A DNA stretch of 64,000 nt. Origin: Terrimonas sp. (GTDB lineage: Bacteria > Bacteroidota > Bacteroidia > Chitinophagales > Chitinophagaceae). This document shows, piece after piece, positions 17,783 to 26,110 of the stretch. The notes beneath the pieces are model-generated. The model saw only the letters and a list, made by a program, of their open reading frames with translations. It ran no database searches and was not told where the DNA came from. The translations under genes and the position numbers were made by a program. The DNA lies in the NCBI GenBank assembly GCA_016125075.1, contig WGMO01000003.1, forward strand, positions 62,001 through 126,000, in the 5' to 3' direction. Every line of letters begins with the position of its first letter. Position 1 is the first letter of the stretch.

Positions 17783-18037
17783 TTATCGGTCTGAACCAGC
17801 CTGTTCATGCGTTTTTTGCCGGTGTTTGATATCAAATTTGAGTTTATGGACGAAAGCACTGCCCATGAAATAAACACCCAAAGAAAAACAAAGGGAGTCC
17901 AGTACTGCGAAAATGACCCACCTGGAAGTATCCTGCAGGTAGGCCAGGGAGTAATAAATAAAAAAGACGGCGATTACGATCAATAAAAATCCCAGTAAAG
18001 ATTTGATAATCCATTTGTCATAGTGGTTGCTGGCCAT
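17783..18037 (-). CDS. Small two-span membrane protein
   Basis: 84 residues. Two hydrophobic segments (about 13-34 LLGFLLIVIAVFFIYYSLAYL and 40-63 VIFAVLDSLCFSLGVYFMGSAF), then a basic tail (KLKFDIKHRQKTHEQ). I do not recognise a family. It converges with smc across a terminator. The clean ATG and membrane-protein composition favour a real gene; function unknown. Confidence 0.6.
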   Translation of the reverse strand: MASNHYDKWIIKSLLGFLLIVIAVFFIYYSLAYLQDTSRWVIFAVLDSLCFSLGVYFMGSAFVHKLKFDIKHRQKTHEQAGSDR

Positions 18038-18139
18038 GGTTTAAAATTTCAATAAATGTAGAAAAAATAAATATAATGTTAATTAGTCATCCTGAAGACC
18101 TTTTTGAATCCGGGGATTTGATAATTTTAATGTTCAATA

Positions 18140-18733
18140 ATGGATATGAAGAAGATACTTTTTTATTGTTTGATAGTATGGTTTTCTGTACCGGTACTGG
18201 CACAGGAGAAGCCCGAAGGATTGTTTATCAATTCAAAGGCACCTGATTTTAAGGGGAAGGATCAATTGGGGAATGATATCCGGCTAAAGGATATGCTCAA
18301 AGAAGGGCCGGTAGTCCTTGTTTTTTACAGGGGAGAATGGTGTCCCTATTGCAATAAAGCCTTAAAAAAACTGGAAGATTCCCTACAATTTATTACTGAT
18401 AAAGGGGCCCGGCTGATTGCTATAACACCAGAAAAAACCCCTTCAGTAGCCAAAACGGTCGAGAAGACGGGAGCTAGTTTTTCCATTATTTCAGATGATA
18501 AGCTTAAGATCATGAAAGCTTATGATGTGGCATTCCAGGTCGACGAAAAAACAGTAAAGCGCTACAAAAGCTTTGATATCGACCTGGCAGGTAATAATGG
18601 CGACAATGGGGCTTATCTTCCGGTTCCCGCCGTTTATATTATCAATAAGGAAGGCTCCGTTACGTTCCGCTACTTTGAGCCGGATTACAAGAAAAGGGTT
18701 TCGGTAAAAGAAATTCTGGATAATATCCAATAA
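18140..18733 (+). CDS. Exported peroxiredoxin-like protein (AhpC/TSA)
   Basis: 197 residues with a signal peptide (KKILFYCLIVWFSVPVLAQ). The thioredoxin-fold domain has FYRGEWCPYC (about 56-65), where the peroxiredoxin Cys position lies in a CxxC pair, then AITPEKTPSVAKT and VPAVYIINKEGSVTFRYF. Likely reduces peroxides or disulfides in the periplasm; which one cannot be told from sequence. The start could be 18140 or the second ATG at 18146. Confidence 0.82.
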   Translation: MDMKKILFYCLIVWFSVPVLAQEKPEGLFINSKAPDFKGKDQLGNDIRLKDMLKEGPVVLVFYRGEWCPYCNKALKKLEDSLQFITDKGARLIAITPEKTPSVAKTVEKTGASFSIISDDKLKIMKAYDVAFQVDEKTVKRYKSFDIDLAGNNGDNGAYLPVPAVYIINKEGSVTFRYFEPDYKKRVSVKEILDNIQ

Positions 18734-18779
18734 AGGATCAGGCAATTTCCGGCATTGGCTTGTAGGAGCTGTTATTGAA

Positions 18780-19817
18780 TTAATTGATCCTGAGTCGCGC
18801 GATCTTACCGTTATTGCCACTGAGAAAAACGGCAGTACCGAATTTAGCTGCCTGGCAGCTGTGAAATCCGCTATTACTGATCAGACTCCAGTTTTTTCCA
18901 CCATCATAAGAATAGTCCACGCCGTTGAGTCCGCAACTGATGATTTCCTTTTTACTGAGGTATTCTACACAGCTCCTGTATCCATGCGGGGCAGTATGGG
19001 GCTGCTTCCAGGACCTGCCCCTGTTTTCCGAATAGGCACAATTGAGACGGGTTGAATCCGGGTGGTTAAAATCACCTCCTACAATGATGATCCTGCTACC
19101 GGCATTTTTTCTGTAATCATCCCAAACGGCTACCGAGTTGGCACCCGTTGTTTCCCGGCCCTGTAAAATGGGGATGCTGATTTTTTCATTGTTGATAAAA
19201 AGATGAGATTGAACCCCACCGCTCGCCAAAAACAGGGATTGGTTATAGAGTAGGGAAATATTGGTTCCGCTTGCAGCAAAAAAAGCCTCACCGGTGTTTG
19301 CGGTAGGTCTTTCATCTGTTGTCAAACTGTTCCAGGTTTCGCCACCATCAGTTGTTTTTGCCATGAAAAAATGACCATCTACAGGGTCACCGATCACAAT
19401 GCCATTGGCAGGAGTACTAAAATCGAAGGCGTCGAGAAACATACCCTTTGTCTTGTTTTCATAAACAATTTTCCAGGATTCACCGCCGTCATGGGTTTTT
19501 AGGATATACGCCGGTTCCCCAATGGACAGCATGACAGCCGTGGAAGCATCAAAGGCTTCGATATCCCTGAAATCATTTTTCTCAAACCCTTTTACAGTGA
19601 TCCATTTCCAGTTTTTACCCCCATTACTGGAACGGCCCACTACGCCGTTGCTACCGCTCACCCAAACAATATTATCATTCACAACACTCAACCCTCTTAA
19701 ACTGGTCTGCATGCCGGAATCCAGTATTTCAATGAAAGGATGTTTGTTTTGGGCGGTCAGGTCACTGTTAGCGAATAATAATGCCAGCAGGAATAATACA
19801 GGTATTGTGCGACGCAT
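18780..19817 (-). CDS. Exported BNR/YCF48-like beta-propeller protein
   Basis: 345 residues with a signal peptide (MRRTIPVLFLLALLFANSDLTAQ). It has repeated Asp-box-like motifs: SSNGGKNWKWI, THDGGESWKIV, TTDGGETWNSL, SENRGRSWKQ, SYDGGKNWSLI. Such repeats form propeller blades in sialidase-like and photosystem assembly (YCF48) proteins; annotation pipelines often name these oxidoreductases without evidence. No catalytic residues of sialidases are evident. It is 3 bp upstream of the rhodanese-thioredoxin gene end, same strand, so the two are probably cotranscribed in the order 20525 to 18780. Confidence 0.75.
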   Translation of the reverse strand: MRRTIPVLFLLALLFANSDLTAQNKHPFIEILDSGMQTSLRGLSVVNDNIVWVSGSNGVVGRSSNGGKNWKWITVKGFEKNDFRDIEAFDASTAVMLSIGEPAYILKTHDGGESWKIVYENKTKGMFLDAFDFSTPANGIVIGDPVDGHFFMAKTTDGGETWNSLTTDERPTANTGEAFFAASGTNISLLYNQSLFLASGGVQSHLFINNEKISIPILQGRETTGANSVAVWDDYRKNAGSRIIIVGGDFNHPDSTRLNCAYSENRGRSWKQPHTAPHGYRSCVEYLSKKEIISCGLNGVDYSYDGGKNWSLISNSGFHSCQAAKFGTAVFLSGNNGKIARLRIN

Positions 19818-19820
19818 TGA

Positions 19821-20525
19821 TTAAAGCAGTTGGGATTGGAGAACAGATTTTTCAACGATACCGCTTTGACGCCATATTTCTTTTCCATTCTTGTAAATGA
19901 TAAAAGTAGGGTAAGCTTCCACGTTCAGCGGTTGCAGGATATTGGTATGGGTCCCTACATCCACCCTGATCAGCGTAAATTTGCCTTGTAAGGATTTTTC
20001 CAGGTCATCCAATACGGGTTGCATTTTTACACAGGGAGGACACCAGTCTGCTCCAAAATCAACCAGAACAGTGCCGGTACCGGGAATCATATGCTGATAG
20101 TCGTCCAGCGTCATTTGTTGCTGGGGTGCTGAAGTTTCTACCGGTTTATGGTCCCTCTTCCACTGAATAAAACCACCCTCCAGTTCAGTGACCTGTTTGA
20201 AGCCGTTTTTACGCATCCAACTGGCAGCTGCAGCACTCCTTGCACCACTGGCACAATAGATCAGTACCGGGATGTTTTTGTCCATGTATTTTATACGGTC
20301 CTGGAATTGTGTGCTGTTGGTCCAGTCGGCCAGCAGGGTATTGGCAATATGGCCGTTATTGTACTCGCCGGAAGTTCTTACATCCAGTAATTGCACATTT
20401 TTGGCATGGAGTTCCTTTTCAAATGCATCTGAGTTGACTTGCGTAGCACCGGATGTCTGGGCATTACAGGAAATAAACAGGGCCGTAGTCGTAACCAGGC
20501 CAATTAGGAGGTTGAATATTTTCAT
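19821..20525 (-). CDS. Rhodanese-thioredoxin fusion lipoprotein
   Basis: 234 residues from ATG 20525 (MKIFNLLIGLVTTTALFISC, a lipoprotein signal with Cys20); the open frame extends 17 codons upstream, which would hide the signal. Residues about 30-120 are a rhodanese domain with LLDVRTSGEYNNGHI and the active-site loop YCASGARS. Residues about 130-234 are a thioredoxin domain with DWCPPCVKM. So a sulfurtransferase is joined to a disulfide reductase in one envelope-anchored protein. The partner electron donor is not in the window. Confidence 0.85.
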   Translation of the reverse strand: MKIFNLLIGLVTTTALFISCNAQTSGATQVNSDAFEKELHAKNVQLLDVRTSGEYNNGHIANTLLADWTNSTQFQDRIKYMDKNIPVLIYCASGARSAAAASWMRKNGFKQVTELEGGFIQWKRDHKPVETSAPQQQMTLDDYQHMIPGTGTVLVDFGADWCPPCVKMQPVLDDLEKSLQGKFTLIRVDVGTHTNILQPLNVEAYPTFIIYKNGKEIWRQSGIVEKSVLQSQLL

Positions 20526-20593
20526 GGGGTAAAAATAAATTTTCTTATGACATGGCAGGTGATAATTAGTACACAAATTGTCGGTTGGCTGTA

Positions 20594-20857
20594 TTATTCA
20601 TCATCTTCTTCATAATACGCATCCTCGCTGTTGTAATACTTTTCCCATTCCCGGGTCGTATCATCCGTCAGGCATTCCAGGATATCATGGATCGGATCGT
20701 TCTTTTTCTTCCATTCCGTAACCATGGGTTCATCATAGCGGGTGATGAACATACATACATCCGATTCAACCGTTGCCTTGATCAGGCTGATGGGGCTATT
20801 AATTTTTTCCTGTACCAGGTAATAGCATCCTGGTTCAAGTAATGCATACGTATACAT
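20594..20857 (-). CDS. Hypothetical small acidic protein
   Basis: 87 residues, no recognised family. It starts MYTYALLEPGCYYLVQE and ends in an acidic, Tyr-rich tail (YYNSEDAYYEEDDE). No signal peptide or membrane span, so probably cytoplasmic. It stands alone between the rhodanese-thioredoxin gene and an AT-rich 294-bp gap. Base composition resembles its neighbours. Moderate confidence that it is a gene. Confidence 0.55.
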   Translation of the reverse strand: MYTYALLEPGCYYLVQEKINSPISLIKATVESDVCMFITRYDEPMVTEWKKKNDPIHDILECLTDDTTREWEKYYNSEDAYYEEDDE

Positions 20858-21151
20858 ATTCTTACTCCTCTTTAATATATGTTATCAAACGGTGATAATG
20901 GGGTAGTGCAGTGAAATTAATGGGTACTTAGTAAGTTGATTCTGGAAAATGCTTCAATGGGTCAGTAACCAAATTTAGGCGATTCCCCCGTACCGGGAAA
21001 GCAGAATTTGGCAATGGAGAAAAATTTAAGAAAAAATAAAATATTTATATTGAAAATCAAATAAATACAAATATAAATAAATATAATTTTATAAGCTCAG
21101 CGGACTGGATTTATCTCAAATCTTTCACTTGAACGGAGGAGATCCTTGTCT

Positions 21152-21817
21152 TTATTTTACAATCGCCATCGCCATCCCATCGTGCTCCTTGGCCCCAACC
21201 GTTTGAAAAATTGTGGCAGTTACCTGTTTGCATTGCGACAGGTAATCGTTAAACCGCCTCACACCCATCACCCTTTCATCATGATCACCTGTATCCAGAA
21301 CCTTCCCTTCCCTGATCACATTATCTGCGATGATGAGGGTACCGGGTCTGGAAACCTGCAGGGCCCATTGGAAGTATGCTGTGTAAGGTGGTTTGTCGGC
21401 ATCAATAAAAATCATATCAAATGGCCCGGCTTTTGACCCTACCAGTGCAGGAAGGGTTTCGATGGCATTCCCGGTTTTGATCGTGATACGGTCAGCTAAT
21501 CCGCAACGGATGAAATTCTCTTTTGCCACAGCAGCATGCTTTTCATTGCTTTCCAAAGTTAAAAGATGACCATTTTCCGGGAGTGCCCTGGCCATCCATA
21601 CCGTACTATAACCGGCCAAAGTTCCCAACTCCAGAATATTTTTTGCATGGCAGAGTTTGGCCAGTAGATGCAACAATTTTCCCTGTGTGGGAGAAATACT
21701 GATCGATGGAATATCGTTTTCAATAATGGATCGTTCAATGGCCGCAAGGCAGGGGTCTGTTTCAACAAAAAGCCCTGTGATATACTGGTCAACTTTTTCA
21801 AATAATTGCTGGTGCAT
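21152..21817 (-). CDS. SAM-dependent O-methyltransferase
   Basis: 221 residues, in the caffeoyl-CoA/catechol O-methyltransferase family. Visible: the SAM-binding motif ILELGTLAGYSTVWMARALP (about res. 61-80), the acidic strand LTLES, FDMIFIDADKPPY with metal-binding Asp, and GTLIIADNVIREGKV. These enzymes methylate hydroxyl groups of small aromatic substrates using a divalent metal; the substrate is unknown. It follows the GH16 gene by 26 bp on the same strand. Confidence 0.88.
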   Translation of the reverse strand: MHQQLFEKVDQYITGLFVETDPCLAAIERSIIENDIPSISISPTQGKLLHLLAKLCHAKNILELGTLAGYSTVWMARALPENGHLLTLESNEKHAAVAKENFIRCGLADRITIKTGNAIETLPALVGSKAGPFDMIFIDADKPPYTAYFQWALQVSRPGTLIIADNVIREGKVLDTGDHDERVMGVRRFNDYLSQCKQVTATIFQTVGAKEHDGMAMAIVK

Positions 21818-21843
21818 TTTCAGAATTTTAATGGGGAGTGGTT

Positions 21844-22608
21844 TTATTGATAGACCCTCACATAATCAATTATCATTTGCTGTGGCCAGATCGAGGTATC
21901 GATGCCCTTTTGCCCGCCCCAATTTCCGCCAACGGCAATATTGAGCAATAAATGCATTTTGTTGTCAAATGGCCAGTTGGAATAACCGCTTTTATCGTTG
22001 GCATAACGGAAATACACTTTTCCATCCACCGAGGTTCGAATGGTATCCTTATCCCATTCCAGCCCGTAAACATGGAATTGGCTGGAGCAATCAGGTATTT
22101 CAATAGTATCCGTTTCATTTCTTCCTCTACAATGCACAGAACCCTGTATGAATCCCTGGTTAAAACCGACATGCTCCATGATGTCAATTTCTCCATCCTC
22201 CGGCCAATGGAAGGGGGTATTAGAACCCAGCATCCAAATAGCCGGCCAGGTACCTCGGCCTTGCGGGATCATGGCCCTGACCAGGATTTCGCCATATTGC
22301 CAGTCGCCTTTTCCTTTTGTATGCAGCCTGGCAGAACTGTAATCAGCCCCTTCCCATTTTTCTCTCCTGGCTTCTAAAATCAGGGAACCATTCTCCACCC
22401 TTGCATTTTCTTTTCGGTGGGAAGTATAAAACTGTATTTCCCGGTTTCCCCAACCGTGTCCGCCTGTATCATAGTTCCATTTTGTGGAGTCGGGTAATCC
22501 TGCCTGTTCGAACTCGTCATGCCAAACCATTTTTTTGGCGGTAGAAGGAATATGGAAGGCACATTGTGTGAAATCAATAACCAAAAAAAAGAATAAAAAT
22601 ATCTTCAT
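21844..22608 (-). CDS. Glycoside hydrolase family 16 beta-glucanase-like
   Basis: 254 residues. N-terminal signal (MKIFLFFFLVIDFTQCAFH), then a GH16 jelly roll: WHDEFEQAGLPDSTKWNYDTGG, AMIPQGRGTWPAIWMLG, the catalytic motif GEIDIMEHVG (ExDxxE with nucleophile and acid/base glutamates), FHVYGLEWD, and LLLNIAVGGNWGG. It would cleave beta-1,3- or 1,3-1,4-glucan, or a related polysaccharide, outside the cytoplasm. No CBM or type IX sorting domain. Divergent from the his leader region. Confidence 0.9.
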   Translation of the reverse strand: MKIFLFFFLVIDFTQCAFHIPSTAKKMVWHDEFEQAGLPDSTKWNYDTGGHGWGNREIQFYTSHRKENARVENGSLILEARREKWEGADYSSARLHTKGKGDWQYGEILVRAMIPQGRGTWPAIWMLGSNTPFHWPEDGEIDIMEHVGFNQGFIQGSVHCRGRNETDTIEIPDCSSQFHVYGLEWDKDTIRTSVDGKVYFRYANDKSGYSNWPFDNKMHLLLNIAVGGNWGGQKGIDTSIWPQQMIIDYVRVYQ

Positions 22609-22673
22609 AACAGTTGTTAGTGGGTGTGTTGTGAAATAGCCGGTGGATAAAGTTAGTCGAATATGGAATAAAA

Positions 22674-22705
22674 TTTGGCTGAAATACGGCCGGCTGTTAT
22701 TTTTG
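22674..22705 (+). promoter_or_regulatory. Promoter of the his leader
   Basis: TTTG (22674-22677) and TATTTTTG (22698-22705) match the -33 and -7 elements of Bacteroidota sigma-ABfr promoters with a 20-nt spacer. The -7 box ends 7 nt before the leader-peptide ATG, so transcription should start at or just before that ATG. Confidence 0.75.
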
Positions 22706-22712
22706 CATACAA

Positions 22713-22763
22713 ATGAATTTATTCTTACACATCGGTCATCATCATACTTGCCTGAACAGGTAA
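22713..22763 (+). CDS. hisL: his operon leader peptide
   Basis: 16-codon reading frame MNLFLHIGHHHTCLNR followed by TAA. It has four His codons, three in a row at 22737-22745, directly upstream of a terminator and hisG. This is the layout of a ribosome-stalling attenuator: with scarce charged tRNA-His the ribosome stops at the His codons. Too short for ordinary ORF finding. The ATG is 7 nt after the -7 box, so the frame may be read on a leaderless transcript. Confidence 0.85.
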   Translation: MNLFLHIGHHHTCLNR

Positions 22764-22829
22764 GCCGGTGGTGCTATGTGTATAAACATAAATCGCTTTA
22801 AAAGGCTTACCGGATGGTGGGCCTTTTTT
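22759..22829 (+). promoter_or_regulatory. his attenuator (antiterminator / terminator)
   Basis: Terminator: AGGCTTACC (22803-22811) pairs with GGTGGGCCT (22816-22824), two G-U pairs, GGAT loop, then a T run to 22829. Antiterminator: GGTAAGCC (22759-22766) is a perfect complement of GGCTTACC (22804-22811), the left arm of the terminator. This antiterminator strand contains the leader stop codon (22761-22763). A ribosome at the stop would mask it and allow termination; a ribosome stalled at the His codons would leave it free and prevent termination. Confidence 0.85.
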
Positions 22830-22839
22830 ATTTAAAATA

Positions 22840-23709
22840 ATGTATATGGAAAAAACTGTTATCCGGATTGCCATTCAAAAAAGCGGAAGGCTTTATGAAG
22901 ACTCGGTGAAACTGCTGAAAGAATGTGGCATTGATCTCCGGAATGTAAAAGACCGGCTGAAGACTGAAAGTGATAATTTCCCGATGGAAGTGTTTTTCCT
23001 GCGGGATGATGATATCCCTCAGTATGTGGAGGATGGTGTTGCCGATATTGGCATCGTAGGGGAAAATGTTCTCTATGAGAAGAACAAGGATGTCAGTGTG
23101 GTGGAAAAACTGGGATTTGGCAAATGCAGGCTTTCATTTGCTATTCCTAAAACAGATGAATATACCGGGATGCATGACCTTGCCGGCAAAAGGATCGCAA
23201 CCAGTTATCCATTCCTGGTGAAAAAATATTTATCGGAAAAAAATGCAGTAGCGGAGATCCATGAGATCAGCGGTTCAGTCGAAATTGCTCCTGGCATCGG
23301 TTTATCGGATATCGTATGTGACCTGGTGAGCAGCGGCTCGACATTATTAATGAATGGGCTGAAAGAGGTGGAAACGATTTTACACTCCCAGGCGGTCCTA
23401 ATTCGCAACCATTCTTTTAATGGCGAAAAACTGAAATTGCTCAACAAACTGGTCTTTCGGATCAATGCGGTTAAAAAGGCAAAGCATAATAAATACATCC
23501 TGCTCAATGCCCCCAATGACAAACTGGAAGATATCATTGCCCTGTTACCCGGCATGAAGAGCCCGACGGTGCTCCCCCTTGCGGAAACGGGTTGGAGCAG
23601 TGTCCATTCGGTTTTGAATGAAGACGTTTTCTGGGAAAAAATTGAAAAATTAAAAGAGGCAGGTGCACAGGGTATCCTGGTGATTCCAATTGAAAAAATG
23701 GTGATTTGA
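22840..23709 (+). CDS. hisG: ATP phosphoribosyltransferase (long form)
   Basis: First enzyme of histidine synthesis: ATP + PRPP to phosphoribosyl-ATP. 289 residues, the long form with a C-terminal ACT-like regulatory domain that binds histidine, so no HisZ is needed. Visible: IRIAIQKSGRLYEDS at the start, VEDGVADIGIVGENVL, ISGSVEIAPGIGLSDIVCDLVSSGSTL (PRPP loop), and the regulatory part with LPGMKSPTVLPLAETGWSSVHSV. The start may be 22840 or the second ATG at 22846. First structural gene behind the his attenuator; hisD follows after 18 bp. Confidence 0.96.
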   Translation: MYMEKTVIRIAIQKSGRLYEDSVKLLKECGIDLRNVKDRLKTESDNFPMEVFFLRDDDIPQYVEDGVADIGIVGENVLYEKNKDVSVVEKLGFGKCRLSFAIPKTDEYTGMHDLAGKRIATSYPFLVKKYLSEKNAVAEIHEISGSVEIAPGIGLSDIVCDLVSSGSTLLMNGLKEVETILHSQAVLIRNHSFNGEKLKLLNKLVFRINAVKKAKHNKYILLNAPNDKLEDIIALLPGMKSPTVLPLAETGWSSVHSVLNEDVFWEKIEKLKEAGAQGILVIPIEKMVI

Positions 23710-23727
23710 TCTTTTAACGCTTACAAG

Positions 23728-25020
23728 ATGAAAATATATAAATACCCCGGCAGGAACGAATGGCCTGAAATTTTAAAAAGGCCCGCCTATGATGCCCGGC
23801 TTTTGGATAAGAAAGTGGGTAAAATCTTAAAGGCTGTACAAAAAAACGGGGATCGTGCCGTGAAGAAGTTTACGGCAGAATTTGACGGCGTCCGGTTACG
23901 AAAATTAGAAGTGACGGGAAAGGAATTCAGGGAGGCGGAAAAGGAACTGGGAAATCCGCTGCAGAATGCCATCCGGATGGCGATGGAAAACATTCAGAAA
24001 TTTCATCAGTCGCAAGCAAAGACCGAGGAGGTGATCGAAACGATGCCGGGTGTGAAATGCTGGCGGAAAAGCCTGGCCATCGAAAAGGTCGGTATCTATA
24101 TACCGGGTGGTACAGCGCCCCTGTTCTCCACTATTCTGATGCTTGCTGTACCGGCTGTGATGGCGGGTTGCCGGGAAATCATTATGTGTTCTCCTCCCGG
24201 CAAAGACGGCAAGTTGCATCCGGCCATTTTGTTTACTGCAAAACTGGCGGGTGTCACCAGGATATTTAAGGTGGGCGGGGTACAGGCTATAGGCGCTATG
24301 GCCTATGGTACAGCAACCATACCTGCAGTATATAAGATTTTCGGGCCCGGAAACCAATATGTAACGAGTGCCAAAAAACTTATCCAGCAGGATGCAGTGT
24401 CCATTGATATGCCGGCAGGACCCAGTGAAGTGGCGATCTATGCTGATGAGACCGCCATACCGGCATTTGTGGCGGCTGATCTTTTAAGTCAGGCAGAACA
24501 TGGAGCAGACAGCCAGGTTATACTGGTCAGTAGTAAGGAAGGGGTATTGGAAGCAGTCAGCAGGGAGCTCAAACGTCAGTCAGCCATGCTTAACCGAAAA
24601 GAACTGGTGGAAAAAGCCCTTGCGCACAGCAGGATGTTGTTGGTGCAATCGGAGAAAGATGCTATTGACATCCTCAACGATTATGCAGCAGAACACCTGA
24701 TCCTCAACTGTAAAAATGCAGCGGCCCTGGCTGAAGGTATCAGGAATGCCGGTTCGGTGTTCCTGGGTAATTATTCCCCTGAAAGTGCAGGTGATTATGC
24801 CAGCGGAACGAATCATACCCTACCGACAAACGGATATGCAAAAGCCTATAGTGGCGTAAGTCTGGATAGTTTTGTGAAAAAGGTAACGTTCCAGCAATTG
24901 AGCCCATCCGGATTGGAACAGCTTGCGGATGCTGTCATCCTGATGGCGGAAGCAGAGGGTCTGCAGGCGCATGCCCGTGCCATCAGCATCAGAATCGATA
25001 AAACCCAAAAGGAAAATTGA
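23728..25020 (+). CDS. hisD: Histidinol dehydrogenase
   Basis: Oxidises L-histidinol to L-histidine in two NAD-dependent steps (last step of the pathway), zinc enzyme. 430 residues, normal. Visible: [76 protein letters not shown] (catalytic region), and the late [17 protein letters not shown]. Its TGA is just before the hisC ATG, so the genes are coupled. Confidence 0.97.
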   Translation: MKIYKYPGRNEWPEILKRPAYDARLLDKKVGKILKAVQKNGDRAVKKFTAEFDGVRLRKLEVTGKEFREAEKELGNPLQNAIRMAMENIQKFHQSQAKTEEVIETMPGVKCWRKSLAIEKVGIYIPGGTAPLFSTILMLAVPAVMAGCREIIMCSPPGKDGKLHPAILFTAKLAGVTRIFKVGGVQAIGAMAYGTATIPAVYKIFGPGNQYVTSAKKLIQQDAVSIDMPAGPSEVAIYADETAIPAFVAADLLSQAEHGADSQVILVSSKEGVLEAVSRELKRQSAMLNRKELVEKALAHSRMLLVQSEKDAIDILNDYAAEHLILNCKNAAALAEGIRNAGSVFLGNYSPESAGDYASGTNHTLPTNGYAKAYSGVSLDSFVKKVTFQQLSPSGLEQLADAVILMAEAEGLQAHARAISIRIDKTQKEN

Positions 25021-25022
25021 TC

Positions 25023-26084
25023 ATGTCTTTCAATCTAAACAACCTGGTCAGGGAAAATATTAAAAATTTAAAGCCTTATTCTTCGGCCAGGGATGAGTTC
25101 AGGGGGGAAGCCCATGTGTTCCTGGATGCTAATGAAAACAGCCTGGGTTCGCCATTGGCAAAATGGTATAACCGCTATCCCGACCCGCTCCAAGTTAAAG
25201 TGAAAGAGCAACTGGAAAAGATAAAAGGCGTGGCCGTTCCGAATATCTTTATCGGAAACGGGAGCGATGAATGCATTGATATTCTTTGCAGGGCCTTTTG
25301 TGAACCATCCATCGATAATATCATCATTTGCCCGCCCACTTATGGTATGTACGAAGTGAGCGCAGGGATCAATAATATCGGGATAAAAAAGGTGAACCTC
25401 ACGCCTGCATTTCAATTGGACCTGGACGCAATCGAAAAAGCAATCGACGACCATACAAAAATGATTTTCCTTTGTTCTCCGAATAATCCTACGGGGAATG
25501 CCTTACATTACCAGGATATTGAAGTCATACTGAATAATTATTTTGGTCTTGTCGTGATCGATGAAGCTTATATCAATTTTTCAAGACAGCATTCGTTTAC
25601 CAAAGAACTGAACAATTACCCGAATCTTGTTGTTTTACAGACCTTGTCCAAGGCCTGGGGGCTTGCCGCTTTGCGATTGGGTATCGCTTTTGCCAGTGAG
25701 GAGATCATCCAGGTAATGAATAAGATCAAGCCACCCTATAACATCAACCAGGCTTCCCAGGAAATAGCCTTAAAAGCCCTTGAAGAAGTGGAACAGGTAA
25801 ATGATATGATTGTTGAGATCGTAGAGCAAAGAAAAAAGCTTGAGGAAGTATTGTTGAAGATCCCGGTCGTTATCCATATCTACCCATCGGATGCCAATTT
25901 CCTGCTAGTAAAAGTGACGGAACCAAAATTGATTTACAGGTTCCTCCTGGAAGCCGGCATCGTGGTAAGAGACAGGAGCCATGTTGAACTTTGCGAAGGA
26001 TGTTTGCGGATCACTGTCGGTACGCAGAAAGAAAATGATGAAATGATCCGTTTATTACAGCAATTCAGCCTGAAAAATCAATAA
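25023..26084 (+). CDS. hisC: Histidinol-phosphate aminotransferase
   Basis: PLP-dependent transaminase converting imidazole-acetol phosphate to histidinol phosphate. 353 residues from ATG 25023; an upstream TTG at 25017 overlapping the hisD stop is less likely. Visible: DANENSLGSP, IGNGSDECIDILCRAF, CSPNNPTGNALH, VVIDEAYINF, LSKAWGLAALRLG with the PLP-binding Lys, and RITVGTQKEND near the end. Only 2 bp after hisD. Confidence 0.96.
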   Translation: MSFNLNNLVRENIKNLKPYSSARDEFRGEAHVFLDANENSLGSPLAKWYNRYPDPLQVKVKEQLEKIKGVAVPNIFIGNGSDECIDILCRAFCEPSIDNIIICPPTYGMYEVSAGINNIGIKKVNLTPAFQLDLDAIEKAIDDHTKMIFLCSPNNPTGNALHYQDIEVILNNYFGLVVIDEAYINFSRQHSFTKELNNYPNLVVLQTLSKAWGLAALRLGIAFASEEIIQVMNKIKPPYNINQASQEIALKALEEVEQVNDMIVEIVEQRKKLEEVLLKIPVVIHIYPSDANFLLVKVTEPKLIYRFLLEAGIVVRDRSHVELCEGCLRITVGTQKENDEMIRLLQQFSLKNQ

Positions 26085-26110
26085 ATTTATCTTTTTTAAA
26101 AAATGTGATT

